Positions 13,401 through 28,400 of a stretch of DNA of 64,000 nucleotides are shown here, piece after piece. Numbering within the stretch: position 1 is the stretch's first letter; each line of letters starts with the position of its first letter. Made by a program: the position numbers and the translations under genes. The stretch comes from Phoenix dactylifera (taxonomy: Eukaryota > Streptophyta > Magnoliopsida > Arecales > Arecaceae), in assembly GCF_009389715.1 (NCBI RefSeq), contig NC_052407.1:2089001-2153000 (forward strand). The letters are read 5' to 3'. Below the pieces are notes generated by a model. It was not told the origin of the DNA and ran no database searches. It was given only the letters and a program-made list of their open reading frames with translations.

Positions 13401-16400
13401 GTGTGGTGCAATATAAAATGGAGATATTCACATCCACAGTACATGAAGTTTTTTGGTAGAATGCTTCCATAGTCTAGGAAAGCACAGATTCAATCCAGAA
13501 TAACATCATCATCAGCAGCAGCAAGACTTTTCCCACTAATTATGGGCTTGGCTCTAAGTATAGAAGGCTCAATGAAAATATATAGGCAAAGTTTGGCAAG
13601 AGAAGGGCTTGTCATGAAAATATATGGCCAATCAAGAGAAACCTACATTATTGGCTGCAGTTCAAGTTCACAGAAACAAGATGCAACCATCCAAAATCCC
13701 CCTAAATCATTAGGAGTCTAGATGAAAGTTTAAAATGATGACTTTTGATAAATGGAGTTGCATCATCTCAAAGGCAAAAATAAACCAGAAAACCATATAA
13801 AACACTGTGCAAAATTTCAGTCCAAAATACAGACTTTGAACTATTTAATACAGCTAGCCAAGTATTATAGACTTATAGAATATTAAGCTTTCATAATATT
13901 TGCAGCATGTGAATGACACCTACTAGATTATTAATCTGTCAACATGGTTGCATGTTCCCCTATGATTTTTCATATAATTTAATCTTTTCAAAACATTGAA
14001 CATAGCCATATCTTATTAACTTCCATGATAGATCACTTCAAATTATGCGATGCCCAAGGTATAACTTGATGATTTTGAATAAGTTAATGATATGCATTAG
14101 TACGAAGCAAATAATTTTTTCTTCAATATTAAAGACCACTATTGGCATAGCATATCTTCCGAGCCAGTGTAAGCTGGTTAAACAATAAATGTGCCCCATT
14201 GGCTCCTAACCAACATAAGCAAAACATGCAATATTTTAATCCTTGTTGAATGTTTTGTTTGCTAGTTTATTTTTCCTAGTCCAGCTTTAGTCCACCCTTA
14301 AAATTTATGGTACCTGTGATCTTAATTTTGGATCCCACTCCAAGGAAATATCAGGGAGTGGAGGAATTAAACAGAGGAATCATAAATTACGGCAGAGACA
14401 TGGTAGCAAAACTTTCAGAAAAAAAAAAACTAGAAATATAAACTATAAAAGACAAACCTCACGAATTTGCCAAATGAGGATGCTTGGTTAATATCTTGAG
14501 CTATAGCACCATCTAATATAAGACCACCTTCCATTTGAGCGTATAGAACAGCTTCAAGTTTTGCTCTACAAATTTTTACCAAAAGAAGATGGTAGATCTT
14601 AATACTTATGTCATACTAAATGAGAACATTGGAAATAGTGCACAACATTAGAACAATTTGAATTTTAGTAAATAAAGAATGTTAAAACATATTAAAGATA
14701 TTATTTGAATTGTAGTAAATGAATTAAAAATGAATTTCATAATGGAAAAATCCTATCATGTAATGTTAATCCCAAATGGCATTGTTAAGTCAAAAGCACC
14801 AATTAAGCTATATCCAAAACATGTCGCAGTTCAAAAGGATTTTTGTCCAGAAAGTTAACATTTACGATTTATTTTTCTTTCATTGGGCAATTCAGCTTTT
14901 TGGCTTATATCCGAAGGCATAACATATAAACTCAACAACTTTCCAACAAATTGGGTATAAGAAAATACAAACTTATAGAGTTAAAAAAAATAAAACCAGT
15001 ATCTTTTTTCTTTTGAATGACATGATAAGCAGTGCTGACCTCAACCCATAATATCCCATAATCAATCTTCATTTTGTAAAACAGGAGCTAACTTCAATGT
15101 ACAAGGCCTCACTCCAGAGACAGGCACATGTTGTTTGGCTTTTCTCTGACATGAAGGACAAATAATGATGCTGGAAGGGTAAAAAGATAGGAGTACCTAC
15201 TATAAAGGCTTATACTTATGGATGCAACTCAAGGTTTGATATTATATGAACTTGTAACTACAATATGCTGATATTTATATCTTAAAATTGCATAATTGGT
15301 GATATGGGAATTAAATTTTATAATATTAACACTTATTTCATAGAAAAGGTTTGTTTCCTTGTACACATTGCACCTTAAACAATTCATATGGAATGATAAT
15401 TTGGATAAGATTAGAATTGATCAAGATGAACACTCGATTATAATTTTGGCATGACTGAATATATTCTGCTGACTATCAACACAAATTACTAATGACTTAT
15501 CGAATCATGACAATTTGTGTGTCTGTACACCATCACATTAGATGATGATTACAATTTGGGTACGTACTTTGTCTCTTTATGTTAGCATACACTGACATAT
15601 TGGTGCCTTGATCACCTCATGTCATGTGAGTGAGTTATGCACTTTTAAGCAGATAATATGCACACTATGTTTAAGCTATTGTTTGGGTGGCAATCCTCGA
15701 CCAACCTGCCAACCCAAGATGAAGTTAATGGGTCTGGGATGGGAGCCATTGGTCTGGATCATAAAATGGGTTGGCACAACTAGCCCACTTATTAACCAGG
15801 TCAGTCTGGGTCCATGTCAAGAAGCTTGAACCGGACTAACCCATTTAATAATCAGGCTGAGTTGACACAACTAACTACCCGGACTTGAAAGAAACCTATC
15901 TATTATCAAGCCATTTGACTCTATGGATATATTTGATTATATCACGTGATAAACTTATGTTTACACAAAAAAAAATATACAGCAATAGGCTAATCAGCTA
16001 CGAAATAAAAATACTATTGGACACAATTACATGCCATGAATGTAGTGGATTAATAGTAAAGAAAGAAAGTAGAGCATTGATCATCCTAAAATACAAGAGG
16101 AAATTGATGCTTATGGTTAATGATGCCACCAACTTTCTCCAGTAGCATTTGTTCTGCTAGTAATTAGACCTCTTCCTTTGCCAGGATTGTAGAAATTCAG
16201 TGGTGTTCCAATTTGTGCTGATGTTATCTAATGAACTAATGTTCCATTTTCTTTGTCAGGTCATGCTTCTTTTAATACCTATTCTTATTACTTTGTGTCT
16301 TAGGTCTGCTTGCTTCCTATTCATGGTTTGCCTACTCGATATCTTTTTCTTCCAACCATAGTAATGTCGCCGAAGAGCAAAGGGCTCGATTATCATAGTG

Positions 16401-19400
16401 TCGTCTTTTCTTTTATAGCAATATACATGTGGTTCCACTATTTCCCAAAAGAAATTACCTACATTAGCAATAAGAAAAAACATACAAGCTTTTATACTGA
16501 CATAATCTGCAAGGAGCCACCAGTTATATTACATGAGGTTGTCATTGCTCGGAAATCCAAAAAAAACATAAGTTGGAAACTAAACAAAAACAAGAAAGGA
16601 TAAATGCCTTGAATAACATGATATAAGGTACATATTAGAGAAAGCATGTTACACAATAAACAGAGGTCGTGATTGTCAAATATCAAGGTGTCTGACTTAC
16701 TTATCATATGACTCGTCACTACCAGTGGTCTCAATAAGAACATAGAAATCGTATAATGAGGATGGAAATGGATTGCGAGCTCCATCCAAGTGAGCTAAGA
16801 CCTTCATATCCAGGTAAACAGAAACATTAGAAGTCTGATATATAAATAACACCTGGAAAATTGAGTTTTTAAACATTTTGACTTGAGAAACAGTTATGAA
16901 CAGTCAGAATTACATCAAGAAGCACAAGTACAGCTTACAGATTAAGAATAGCTTCCTAAATCACCATCAAAAATCTCATTATTGTGGAAGACATGCTAAA
17001 CAATCTTGATGAATAAAGGTTAAGTCCAGAAAAAGTAGATGGCCAACGTGTTTTATGTCGATTATCTTCATCCCTAAGAAGCTTTCTGTTGAGAGTCACG
17101 AACACTGTAAAGAGAAGGGAGAGGAAGGCTTGGATGATAAAACCTCAATGCATTTCGACATTGCCTTGCTAGGTAAGTGGTGGTGAAAATCTTACAAGGT
17201 ACAAAACCGCCTGGGAGGAACCAGATCGTGATAAGCCACTACTATTAAAGAAGGAGATCTGCCTCAGGTTGTAGAAGTCGTCCAGTTGGTTCTAGGGTTG
17301 ATGGTTGGCAGACACCTTCTGTGTACTTAATTCCCTAGGCTTTTTAAAATATGTGATAAAGAGGATGGTCTGGTCTACAAACAAGCTGGAATCAGCAACG
17401 GTAGAAAATTACGGTCTGCCGAACCTTATAATCTTCTAAATTTTGGTAGAGGATGACTTAACCCAAATTATGAAACATACTTGAAGAGGTCTGTCTTACC
17501 TCAGGGAATGTCATTTGCAGGTGGAGATGGGATGACTCTTATATTCTCAGTTAGATTCTTCAGTAAGTTTATCAACAATGGAGGACTCATTTCAGATAGT
17601 CAATGCCAACTCTCTGTGGAAGTGCCCAGTCCCAGAGAAAGTTAAAATCCATGTGGCTAGCAATTATTAACAATAAGCTGCTGGCTTGGAATTACCTATG
17701 CAAGAGGAACGGGATGGCTTCCCAAGGTTGTCTCTTTTCTGCCAGTCATTTAGAAATGGAGAGCCACCTCTTCCTTAATTGAGGATCCATCAAATTCATT
17801 CGCCAGCATTTCAAACATATTAAAATCAGCATTTCAAACAACTGCCTAGTGATCTGACTCTGCTTCAGTAGTCCTGGAAAATCTTGGAGGTAAAGTGCTT
17901 GAATTAAAAGGTACAATTCTCTTGTCTCAGCAATTTGCCAGTGCATCTGGTCAGGGAAGGCTGGGTAAATTTTCACCAAAAAACGCATCCTTGAAATCCT
18001 TCAGAAAATTCGTGCTTTGTTGTGTGATTACAACAAAAACATTCTAAAGAAAAAAATCTTGAAAAAAAAATTAGGTCCTTGTTAAAGTGTTTAAACCTTG
18101 CAGGGGATCTTCAGCCTTTTTTTCTCCTTTTCTGCTGGTGGGCGCTGCTTTGTGGGGCTCTTTGGTACTTATGAAAACTTGATTGTGGTTAGCCTCAGGA
18201 AGAATGGCAATTTCAAATGACAGCGTAGACTTATTATAAAAATAAAATTTGAATCTGAACCAGAATTTGCAGATGACAAAATGCACCATTAAATTTATGA
18301 TTCATATTACAACTAATTATGGTGAATCAAGAAAACAATAAGAATTAAGAAAATAGATGCAACTGCAAACAATGAAAATTACTACAACAAAAACAGCCTT
18401 ATCCCATCAAAGATGGGATTGGTTATAGAGTATTAAATTAATCAAGGACATGTTGTGACTAAGATTGAACAAAATTTTGTAACTACCACTTAACCTCATG
18501 TCAACCTTATATAAGTACACAACCACCCTTGGCTTATGCAGCTAAGCTAGTTAGGCTGTGGAAAAGGCCAACCAGAATAGGTGCCTCCTAAACTCTAATC
18601 CAGATGCCAAAGCTTCTAGTACTAGTTCTAGCACTACATTACAACTAGAACTAATTCCACAGTATGCCAGAACCTCAGCTACTTGAAAATGCAAGGTCTT
18701 ATTATACCAGACTACCCGTCAATTAATTCCAATAAAAAAATTAAAATAATGACCTTTCAAATATTATTGTACCAAAATCCACATTCCAATAAGTCTAAAG
18801 CTTAAATCTCCACCTTGCTTCATCTGCGTCAACCTGCATCTTTCCATCTGCCCTATCCTTTTAATAAGATCTTTTTACTCTTAAAACCTATAGATCACCA
18901 ACCATCTAGATCACCAAACATCTGGATCAGTATTTCCCAAAATTTATCCTCTATTAGTAGAGAACTTCCAGGTTATATGTAATTTTTCATTTTTAACCAT
19001 ATCCTTCATAATCCCTCATATCTTCATTATTGCTTTACCTTTTGTAAATGCATTTCTCTCATTGTCAAATACTTCAATTCATACAACATAGCTAGTCTGA
19101 TTGCTGTCTTACTACATTTCTCCTAAGCCTCCACAACAAGCATCTGTCAAGGCTCTACCTACACAGCACAAATGATTCACACAGTTGTTGTTGCACTCTC
19201 ATATATTTCTCTAATGATGCTATTGTTACATAGGGAATAGATCTCATTTTTATGGAACACTAAATAACCTCAAATACTTTTTCCAGCTTAATAATGAGTA
19301 GTTCCTCTTTTTCACCCTAAGCGTTCCCACCAACTGTCGAGGCAAGAAAATCACCTTACCTGTTAATTAACTACCATCAGCACCCAGTCATAACCTGACA

Positions 19401-22400
19401 TAGTGTTTCCCTCTCACCCTTTCTCACACTTCCATAGTGAAGCTAATAAGTTATTCACCACTACTTACCGTCGATTTATAATGATGCATTTATTAATGTG
19501 CACAAGTTTTGTTTCAACATTCAACATCAGTGGCTAAAAAGCCATTAATACCACTACTAAAAAACCATTAATATCCTAAGAAAACTAGTCTGGATTTCAA
19601 GCACCACAGACATATTAATATAATATTTTAACACAATGATCCACTGAAATACCTCAACTTGCATCTGAATTTCATTTAAACAAAAACAGCACAGTTGGCA
19701 ATTAAAGGCATTAATGTCTTACAAAATTATCAGAAAATAGCATAAAATACACTATAGATGATGAGCAGATAGATTGAAATTTACCAGTAGAAGATGTTTC
19801 TAATACAAAAAAAAAAAAACATTCACAGTACACTGAAACTTACCATATCCATAGAATCTCTATCCATAAATTCAAAGGCAGAAAGAACCTCACCTAGTTC
19901 CCTCTTGGCTTCCAGTAATAATTTCTGAAAGCATAAAAAATAAGACAACTAATAAGTATAGGGTCAATGGATTTTGAAATCATCAGAAATCATGCAAAAG
20001 ACAAAAAAAATCAATAATAAACAAAATTACATAGGTGTTTTCTAATGGCACACTAATATTCTTAAAATCTTCTCGTAAAACAATATAGAGTACTTGCATA
20101 GATAAATCACTTTCGCATACATGTAATACAAAACAAACACAAAGATGTAAGCATAATTATAAGTTGCATCCATAAATAAACTAACCATTTAAAGAGTTTA
20201 AGCATTGTTAACAATTAGAGAACTAAAGCTTTTCCTTGAACAACCTTAGAAGCTAAAGTTGACAAAATCATAGGATGATCTCAAATATATTGCCTGACAT
20301 TCAAAATATAAAAAGAATGCGCTGTAACCATTCTCAAAACAAAACCATAGCTTGTTAGAAAACCTACCTTACAATTTAGTCCACTTTGAAGGTTCCTTGG
20401 ATCCCAGTTTTGAAGCCCAGGTCAGAAGATACTAATTGAATCAATATTGGCAAACATCTACTTTCACGAGTTGATCTATGCCCATACACAAATGTAGTTT
20501 CATAGGAGCCTAAAGTTGATCTTATCATTTCTTGTAAGGGTAAGTGCACCAATCCAAGATATTACGAATCAAGATCTACTGGTAGTAGTCAACCCACACT
20601 ATTGAAAATCCCACATGAAACAAAAGATACATCAATTTACCTAGACAAGCAAGCAGTTATTTTCATTCAAGGAAATTGCAGATATAAGGATATACAAAAC
20701 TTAAAAGTTATAATAAAATTGATGCAAACAAATGTGTTGAATTAGCGGACTCACAAAGTGCCAAAACTAACAAGACGATTCATATAGATTTCTATCCATA
20801 GTTATGTAACTTGACAGGCAAGAGGTGGAAAAGATCTCATGTCTATGTCAAAGGGAAAGAAATTGCTCAGTTGGTCATGATTGTGGAAGACCAGTAGAAT
20901 CACAATATGCAAGCAACTATGAGAGAATAAGTCGATTAAGGTAACACTGGTGCATGGGGATGTATGTCGCAGAGATAGTAAATCAAATTACAAGTATCTC
21001 AATGGGGTGGCAATGGTAAAGTGGACAGTGACCTAGGAATGCTAAAATAGGATAATAAAATAGTAAACTGAGTGGTGAAAAAGGAGAAACAAGATCATCA
21101 TTTAAATTAAGAAAGACAAAATTAAAAGCCGCAAGTAATGCATAATGCATCCACAGTATTTTAACTATAGATCTCTGGGTGTAACTGCATGATGAGAGTC
21201 TAAGATAGGCTTAAAAATCAAGAAAAGGAATAATGAGAAAGCAACCACTCAGCCAATGGAAAGGCTATAGGAGAGGGTCAAAAACTACACAAACTGCAGA
21301 GCATGAAAGGTGGACAAGGTTGGTAAAGAGAATAAAAAAGAAGTTGATGTCACTAGACCCCTATATCTATCAAAGTAAATGATCATTGTATACATATCCT
21401 TCTTGATTGTACTAGAATAAGACAGTCATAGCAGGTGACCTATAGCTTTGGCTTTCTCAATAAGATAAAGAAGATCTAAACAAAAGCAACCAATGACATA
21501 AAATTAAGAATAGGAAGGAGATCAATAGCATGAATTTTGAAAAGGAGACATGATCATTTACGACAAGGGGAAGCTAATTTAATAAAGTATATCATAATCT
21601 AAGAAACCTCCAATTCTTGACTGAAGGTTTGGTAGGAAGAATCACAACAAGGAGATGATGGTACTAACTCCAAGATGTGATAAAGTTTGCTCTCCTTTTT
21701 TTTTTGATAGAAAAAGGATTCACTCAAGGCACACAAGAAAAACAAAGAAAATGCAGAGTGCTGCAGGTCATTAGACATCTCAAAGAAGTCAAAAACCGAA
21801 ACTTAAAGACCTCTAGAGAACGAGAGTAAATTGATGATATAAAGACTTTATAAAACCTTAAACCTACAGACTATTATGCATGAGATGTAATCATGTAAAA
21901 CAAGCATCGACATCAATTAACAAATATATTCACAGCCACTTAAAATCAGGGGGAAACTAGAATGTAGCAAATTATAAGGCAATTGGAGATGATAGGCTCA
22001 ATATCGGAAAGAACTGCTGATCGATGATGACAGTAAACATGTTCAGGCCTACAAAGTGTAGATGAGGTATAAGAAACATAAGAGCCAATACAAACCGAAT
22101 AGCTATGTTAAAGGTGTATAAATTGTATAAATAGCCTAACATGCAGTATTGTAGAATCCGAAGACACTACTGCCAATACTGAACAAGAAAGAAATATGGC
22201 AAGATGCTTATGTTATTAAGCAACCAGACCTTCTGTTGATCCCAATCAGCTTGCCTAAGAGATAATAATGCAGAGCTTCAGAAAGATCAAAAAGATAGTT
22301 TAGACATGACATGATATTAATATATCAAGGCAAGAAGTTTAGACATAACATGATATTAATATATCAAGGCAAGAAGTTTAGACATGACATGATACTAATA

Positions 22401-25400
22401 TATCAAGGCAAGACACTGAATTCTAGAAATACGATAAGAGGTGATATAACCCAGCAAAAAAGATCCAAGAGTGTAAAGGGAGTGACTTGACAAAAAAATA
22501 GTTAAGAGTGTGCTATTATAGAACAACCTTAAAGGTAAAAGAAGGGTCACTAATACCTGTCGTAATAGTAGAGGTATTTATAGCAATAATGGCGGGATAA
22601 AGCTAAAAGGCTGCTTGATCAAATGGCACATCCTTGGTAGCAAGAGCTTATTGCAGAGCTAATTAGTGTGGTAGGTAGCTGGAGTATTCGGTGGCACTAA
22701 AAAAAAAGGGGGGGGGGGACTAAAAATTGATTCAAGAACCCTAAAGAATCAGTTTTGCTGTTGTGTATAGGAGTAAGGAGAGAGTGACTGTGGACACATA
22801 GTTCAATCTTCAACATAAGAATATAAGATTAAGAACAATTAATAGAGCTTCCAACAATTTATATATCATTGATCCTCAAGAATATACTTTTATAAGGATA
22901 TAAAAGAAGCTAAACTCATATCCTTCAGCAACTAATATATGTCTGGATTTGGCACTATTAAGATAGCATGAAGTCGAAGCATTAGAAAAGTGCTTAATAT
23001 ATCATATTCTTAATGGAAAAAAATGAGGAAGTGCCATTCCAGCATCATGATCTTCCCCACAGTGCAATCCAAATAGCAGTCCAAAGCTTATGCAGAACCT
23101 GAAAAGTTATAGACATGCTTCTAGAGCTGAATGTTTAGCCACTGGAAGACAAAATTTTGCAATATGATTATTTAATAAATTTTGGAGGCCTTAGTCACCC
23201 CTTGATCAAAACAAAGAAGAGAAAAGAAAAGAAAAATATTTTCTCCCATCTACAAATGTAGAGTTTTCCACATCACTCTTCCTTACCATGACCAGAGAGG
23301 CAAAAATCTTAGTTGGTTTTTCATTTTCCCCTTGGCTAAAATGCCTCCTTAAAAGGCTCTGTCCTCACTGCTATCACTTCTTCAATAATTCTTAATTGAT
23401 ACTGCTTAATTTCGAACTAAGATTGGGAGCCTATGGAACTTTACCATCAACACATTTTCCCTTCCCATCATTCCAACGAAACCTAAAAATAATTTGATAT
23501 CAGTGAAGAACATTGCTACTATTAAATTCTTCACCTGGTTATGTAACCATAATAAACAAATAATTATGCATTTAAATTTTCAGGTACACTATTAAGATTT
23601 GAATTTTATAAACAGAAATATAAATATAAGGAAGAATTTCATACCTGACAGCTTAAAAAATCTTTACAGGCAAGCAGTGCAAGATTTGTTGATAATAGCT
23701 TAGGAGGGCTAAGTATTGAGACCTTCGTGACAATCCCCAAAGAACCTTCACTGCCTAAACCAGTTATATTATTCATATGCTACTATCCTCTACTACCAAA
23801 ATTATGTATACACAAAGCAAGATCTGATCTTGATATGATTTTATGTGTACCAATAAATAAGTGCTTCAAATCATATCCTGTATTATCTTTGCGTAAAGTC
23901 CCAAGCATGTCAAGAACAGTTCCATCAGCTAGTACAACTTCAAGTCCTGAAATATATAAACAAGGTCTTAAACATCTAGTAGGAGAGATTATGAGTGGCA
24001 AGATATATGAGGAAATGTGCAAAACCATAACGGAATCAATAAGTAATCAAGAATTTATTAACAAATACAAAATATAGAAGAAATTAACTGAACGAGACAA
24101 CCAATAGAGTATACTTTGAAATTTAATGAATATGCAATATTTCTTTTTATTGCTTTACATTTATTGGAAGATGCTGCCAAAGAAAACATCAGATAATATC
24201 TCATCTTTCCTTACAAATCTAACTCAACTTCTAATAAAATACAAATCATAGTTGAGTCACTATACAGATCAAGGTCCGCCGTACCGGTACCGGTCGGCGT
24301 ACCGGTGGCCGGCCGGACCAGTATGGTACCGGTCCGGTCCGGTAACATACCGGCCGGTACGCGGTGGTTTCAAAAACCACAGCACGAGGCGCTGTGGTTC
24401 TAAAAAAAAAAATCGTACCGGTGCGAACCGGCCGGTTCGCACCGGTACGAGGCCGGAACCGGCCGGTATGGGCTCCGAACCGGCCGGTACGATTTTTAGT
24501 GGTTCCGGTACCGGTCTAGGACCGGACCGGTATGTACGGGCCGGTACGGCATTCCATGATACAGATCTCTCAATCAACGAGAAATACAACTGTACAACTC
24601 AACAACTTGAAATAATCATAACCAGTGCAACAAGAATTGCCAATAACAAGCGAATTAACCATGCCGTAAGCAGAAGCACATGCATAATTCACCTAAAGAT
24701 GAAATACATCGGTGTAAAGATAACACTTTCAACTCAGATTGTTTCAGCTCAAATGAGTCATGCCATTGCAAAGGCATGCCAATATTTCCACTATGGAGAT
24801 TATAAGTAATCTCATTAGGATCCATAGTATATGAGTAGCTGTTGAACAGGATAGTGTATGAACAACATGTGTTTGATGTCATACTTTAGGCCTACTTATC
24901 AGTAAGCATTAGATAAGTGAACACCTACAAAGTTCCAGTATTTTGTCTTTCACAATCCCCAATGACTGCCGTACAGCTAAAATAGAAAAGGGGAGCACAG
25001 AGTGCTCATTCACTTCATGCATCCTCTCTCCACTCCACTTGAATACTAATTTTTCTTCATTCCTCTTCTCATATTTTCTTTAATTCTTTCTTTTCCCTGT
25101 GAAGATTTGTTGCTTTTAACGAATTTAACTTTTGAGTAACCTAGATATGTTGTCTATTTATTTTGAATCACCTAATAGTCCTTATAAGCGATAAAAGAGA
25201 ACAAGTACATAAATTAAATATAGTTTTGAAGCAATAATGTGTGGGAAAAGAATTAAAAAAACAAATTTAAAGGCAGTCAGATAAACAGGAGATGAAAAAA
25301 ATGACACAAGATATGACTAGCACAGTGCTTTAATCACAAGCCCAGCATAAAAAAAAAGAAACAAACAAATATCAGCTATAATATAGTGATATGGGATACT

Positions 25401-28400
25401 GATGAAGGAACCAACTAAAGACAGTATGTGAACTAGCAGATGTATTAGCTTAAAACTCCTCTCCCCCGACAGACATAAAATTGTGATATTATGCTCACCA
25501 AGAATGTTCCCATGAAGTGATCCATAGCGTATAAAGTGTAAACCGCCGGCATTGGTTGAAACATTTCCACCAATTTGACAACTTCCTTTTGCCCCCAAGT
25601 CAAGTGGCATGATAAATCTAGGGAAAAGAAAATAATGGGAGAATTGTGAATCTGCAAATGCTTCAAGGCTAGTTTTGGTATTTCAGTCAAAACATTAATA
25701 ATATTTATAGAAGTTCCATGGTTTTAAGAGAATAATAGGTTTATAGTTGCTATCTCCAATCTGATGTCCTGCTACAAAACAATGCTTAAAAAGCAACTCT
25801 ATCTTGCATTAAACACAGGCACTGTTGACAATCTCATTTAGTTGAGACAATGGAAGGTATCATAGAAAAATTGCAGTAGTAGATGGCAAAGACATAAGAC
25901 TGACAAAAAAATAGATAATACATATTTTTGTAAACATTTTCCATGCCAAAATTTCAAAATTATGTTACACATGCACATGGTGAGAGAATAGGGATAAAAT
26001 GTTAGAAGAAGAATTTGAGCCCAAATATAATATCTTCTACTATATTCCAATGTGAGTTTCTCTCTCTTTTTCTTTAAGGCAATAGTCAATCTGTGTATAA
26101 ATACTTAAGACAATACACATGAAAATCATGGCCTTATACTCTGAAAATAAAATAATGGAGGACAAGAGGGATTATTATTGCATCTTTTTGCAGTAATTAT
26201 GCCCCATTTGCAACTATGACTCTTCAAACAGTGCTCTGTGCGTGTCTGCCAAACAATTTCAAATTACAGATAATAAGTTCTTACCCTTCATTTGCTAAGA
26301 ATGAATTTAGGTTCTCCAGTATACATCCAGCTTCACATATTAGAATACCATTGACCTGAAAACAACATGGCCAGGTTGTTTCTTCAGAAAGATAGCATAA
26401 TGTTGACTTTGGCTAAACTGCTACCATGAGAAATTTTATAATAGGAAATCAGGTGGTTTTCTACTATACGATAACAACTAGTTCATACACTGAAGGAAGA
26501 ATGTTGAGTGGTGAAACAGAGAGATTCCCAGATTGCAAGAAAGCACAAACTGACTTGCCAACAACGGCAGAAACAAAGTCAGAGGGAAATAATTAAAAAG
26601 GACACCCTTAAAAGAATCCAAGGGACACAGCATACAATAATCCATCCCCAAAGAGCACTCATGATTCTTGCTTTCCTTAACCTATAAAGTCATCATCCAT
26701 GAACTCTCAGAAGTGGTCTATGAGCAGCCTCCCGATCATCAGCAACCTCTCCATTTTGCATGCCACTCACGGCATTCTCCCTGATGTCCTAAAATAGCAT
26801 TGGATGCCTATTCTCGGAGTGCAATTTTTGCTGTTGGCTTCAGGAAACTACAAAGCATAGGTATGAGAAAATGTCACGTAGCTCTTTGATGGTAATATAA
26901 TCCTGCCCCTGCATCAATTATATGTCACTCCTAGCAATGATGCATCTATAATTTCCTCCTTCAAGCTGCCTTTTCAACAGCACATAGCATTAATATCCAT
27001 CTTAGCTCCTTCATAGGGCTTTGTTCTGTGATTGTCAGATTTAAGATTCTGATGAAAATTCCATTGAGTAGCGCCTGGCACCTATAGATTCTAAATGATA
27101 TCTTCAGCACATTGCTAGTCTTATTTAAGATATTGACCAAAAGATTTTCCAAATTGCAATTCTTGTGTTATTACAGTGTTAAATGTAATGTACATGATTA
27201 TTTCAGTGACATATCATCCAGAACCAAATGGAGAGAATATATTAAACAAAAATCATCTATTTGGGCCATTATACCCACTCTAGCATTGCTTTCAGATAAA
27301 ATTACTAGCATTGATCATCAAACATTTAGTAAAGCACAACATATCATCACCATGTTTTGTCAAGGCCAACCTTAGTTCATATAAAGTTTGATGATGTGCG
27401 TGTTTTTGCCATATTGGAAATCCACAAACCATGCACTTCTGATAATGCAGTTGCCAAATGCACTCAGCAAAAAAAAAAAAGGTGAAGAAACCACTATGTT
27501 AGCAGTTAAGCTATTTTGAATTTAAAATTATGTAGATAATTAGATGTTTCAACTATTTTAACTTCCTACCACACTTATCCCAATTTAAGCTACTTAGAGC
27601 CAAATAAAACTACTGATACAATACCTTTGATACAAACAAGCATTTATCTTTAGAATCATGCTAATATCCATTTAGATAACAATCTACAAACTTCTTAGAC
27701 ACACATCAAGTCCAGAATACTAAAAGAATAAAAACCGTACCAAAAAGACAAGTCAATGGAGAATATATGTGGGAATGCACAATGAAACAGGTTTTCTTTG
27801 TAAGGGATTTATTCAGAAACATATATATATACCTACCTTGTCGAGGGAAATTATCTTGTCCATTGAAGCAAGACTTATGATAACCTGCAAAGTAAATTAC
27901 TCTATGATGTTGGATTAACAGAAAATAAAAATTTTTCATAAGAAAATTCGAAATGTTCTTCAAAAACAAAAGGGAAAGGAAAAATTCAAGTTGATATCTT
28001 ACATCTTTTACATCTTTGGTTAAAAATCATGAAAAGATACATTCAGTAGCAAATAGCTAAATATTGAATTTTTCCTAGGTTAATAGCCACTTTTATAATT
28101 TTTGTGTAAACATATACACGTGCACACCACCACACCACATGCCCACATCCATGCCTACCTCTACCTACACACATGCATACACACACATGAACATGTTATA
28201 AAATAGACTCATATATAAAGGTTAAAATGCCTTGTTTTAAGAAAATGCATAATGATTATGGTAAGTTCTGTAACACATAAAAAAAGTAGTATATACAAGT
28301 AACAACCATAATCGAATACTCTAATATACCAGTGCTTACAAAGTTCGTTCATATTATAGCTACTCTCACAATGAGTATAGTAATGCAATCTTAATGGTAC

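Noticed and set aside
22700..22721. Poly-A/poly-G junction as a structural (G-quadruplex) signal
   Set aside because: A single homopolymer run in an intron, with no second G-tract; likely of uncertain length.
24252..24809. 185-codon + strand open frame
   Set aside because: It spans the GC-rich foldback element and flanking intron; the Pro/Gly/Arg content follows from GGTACC and CCGG words.
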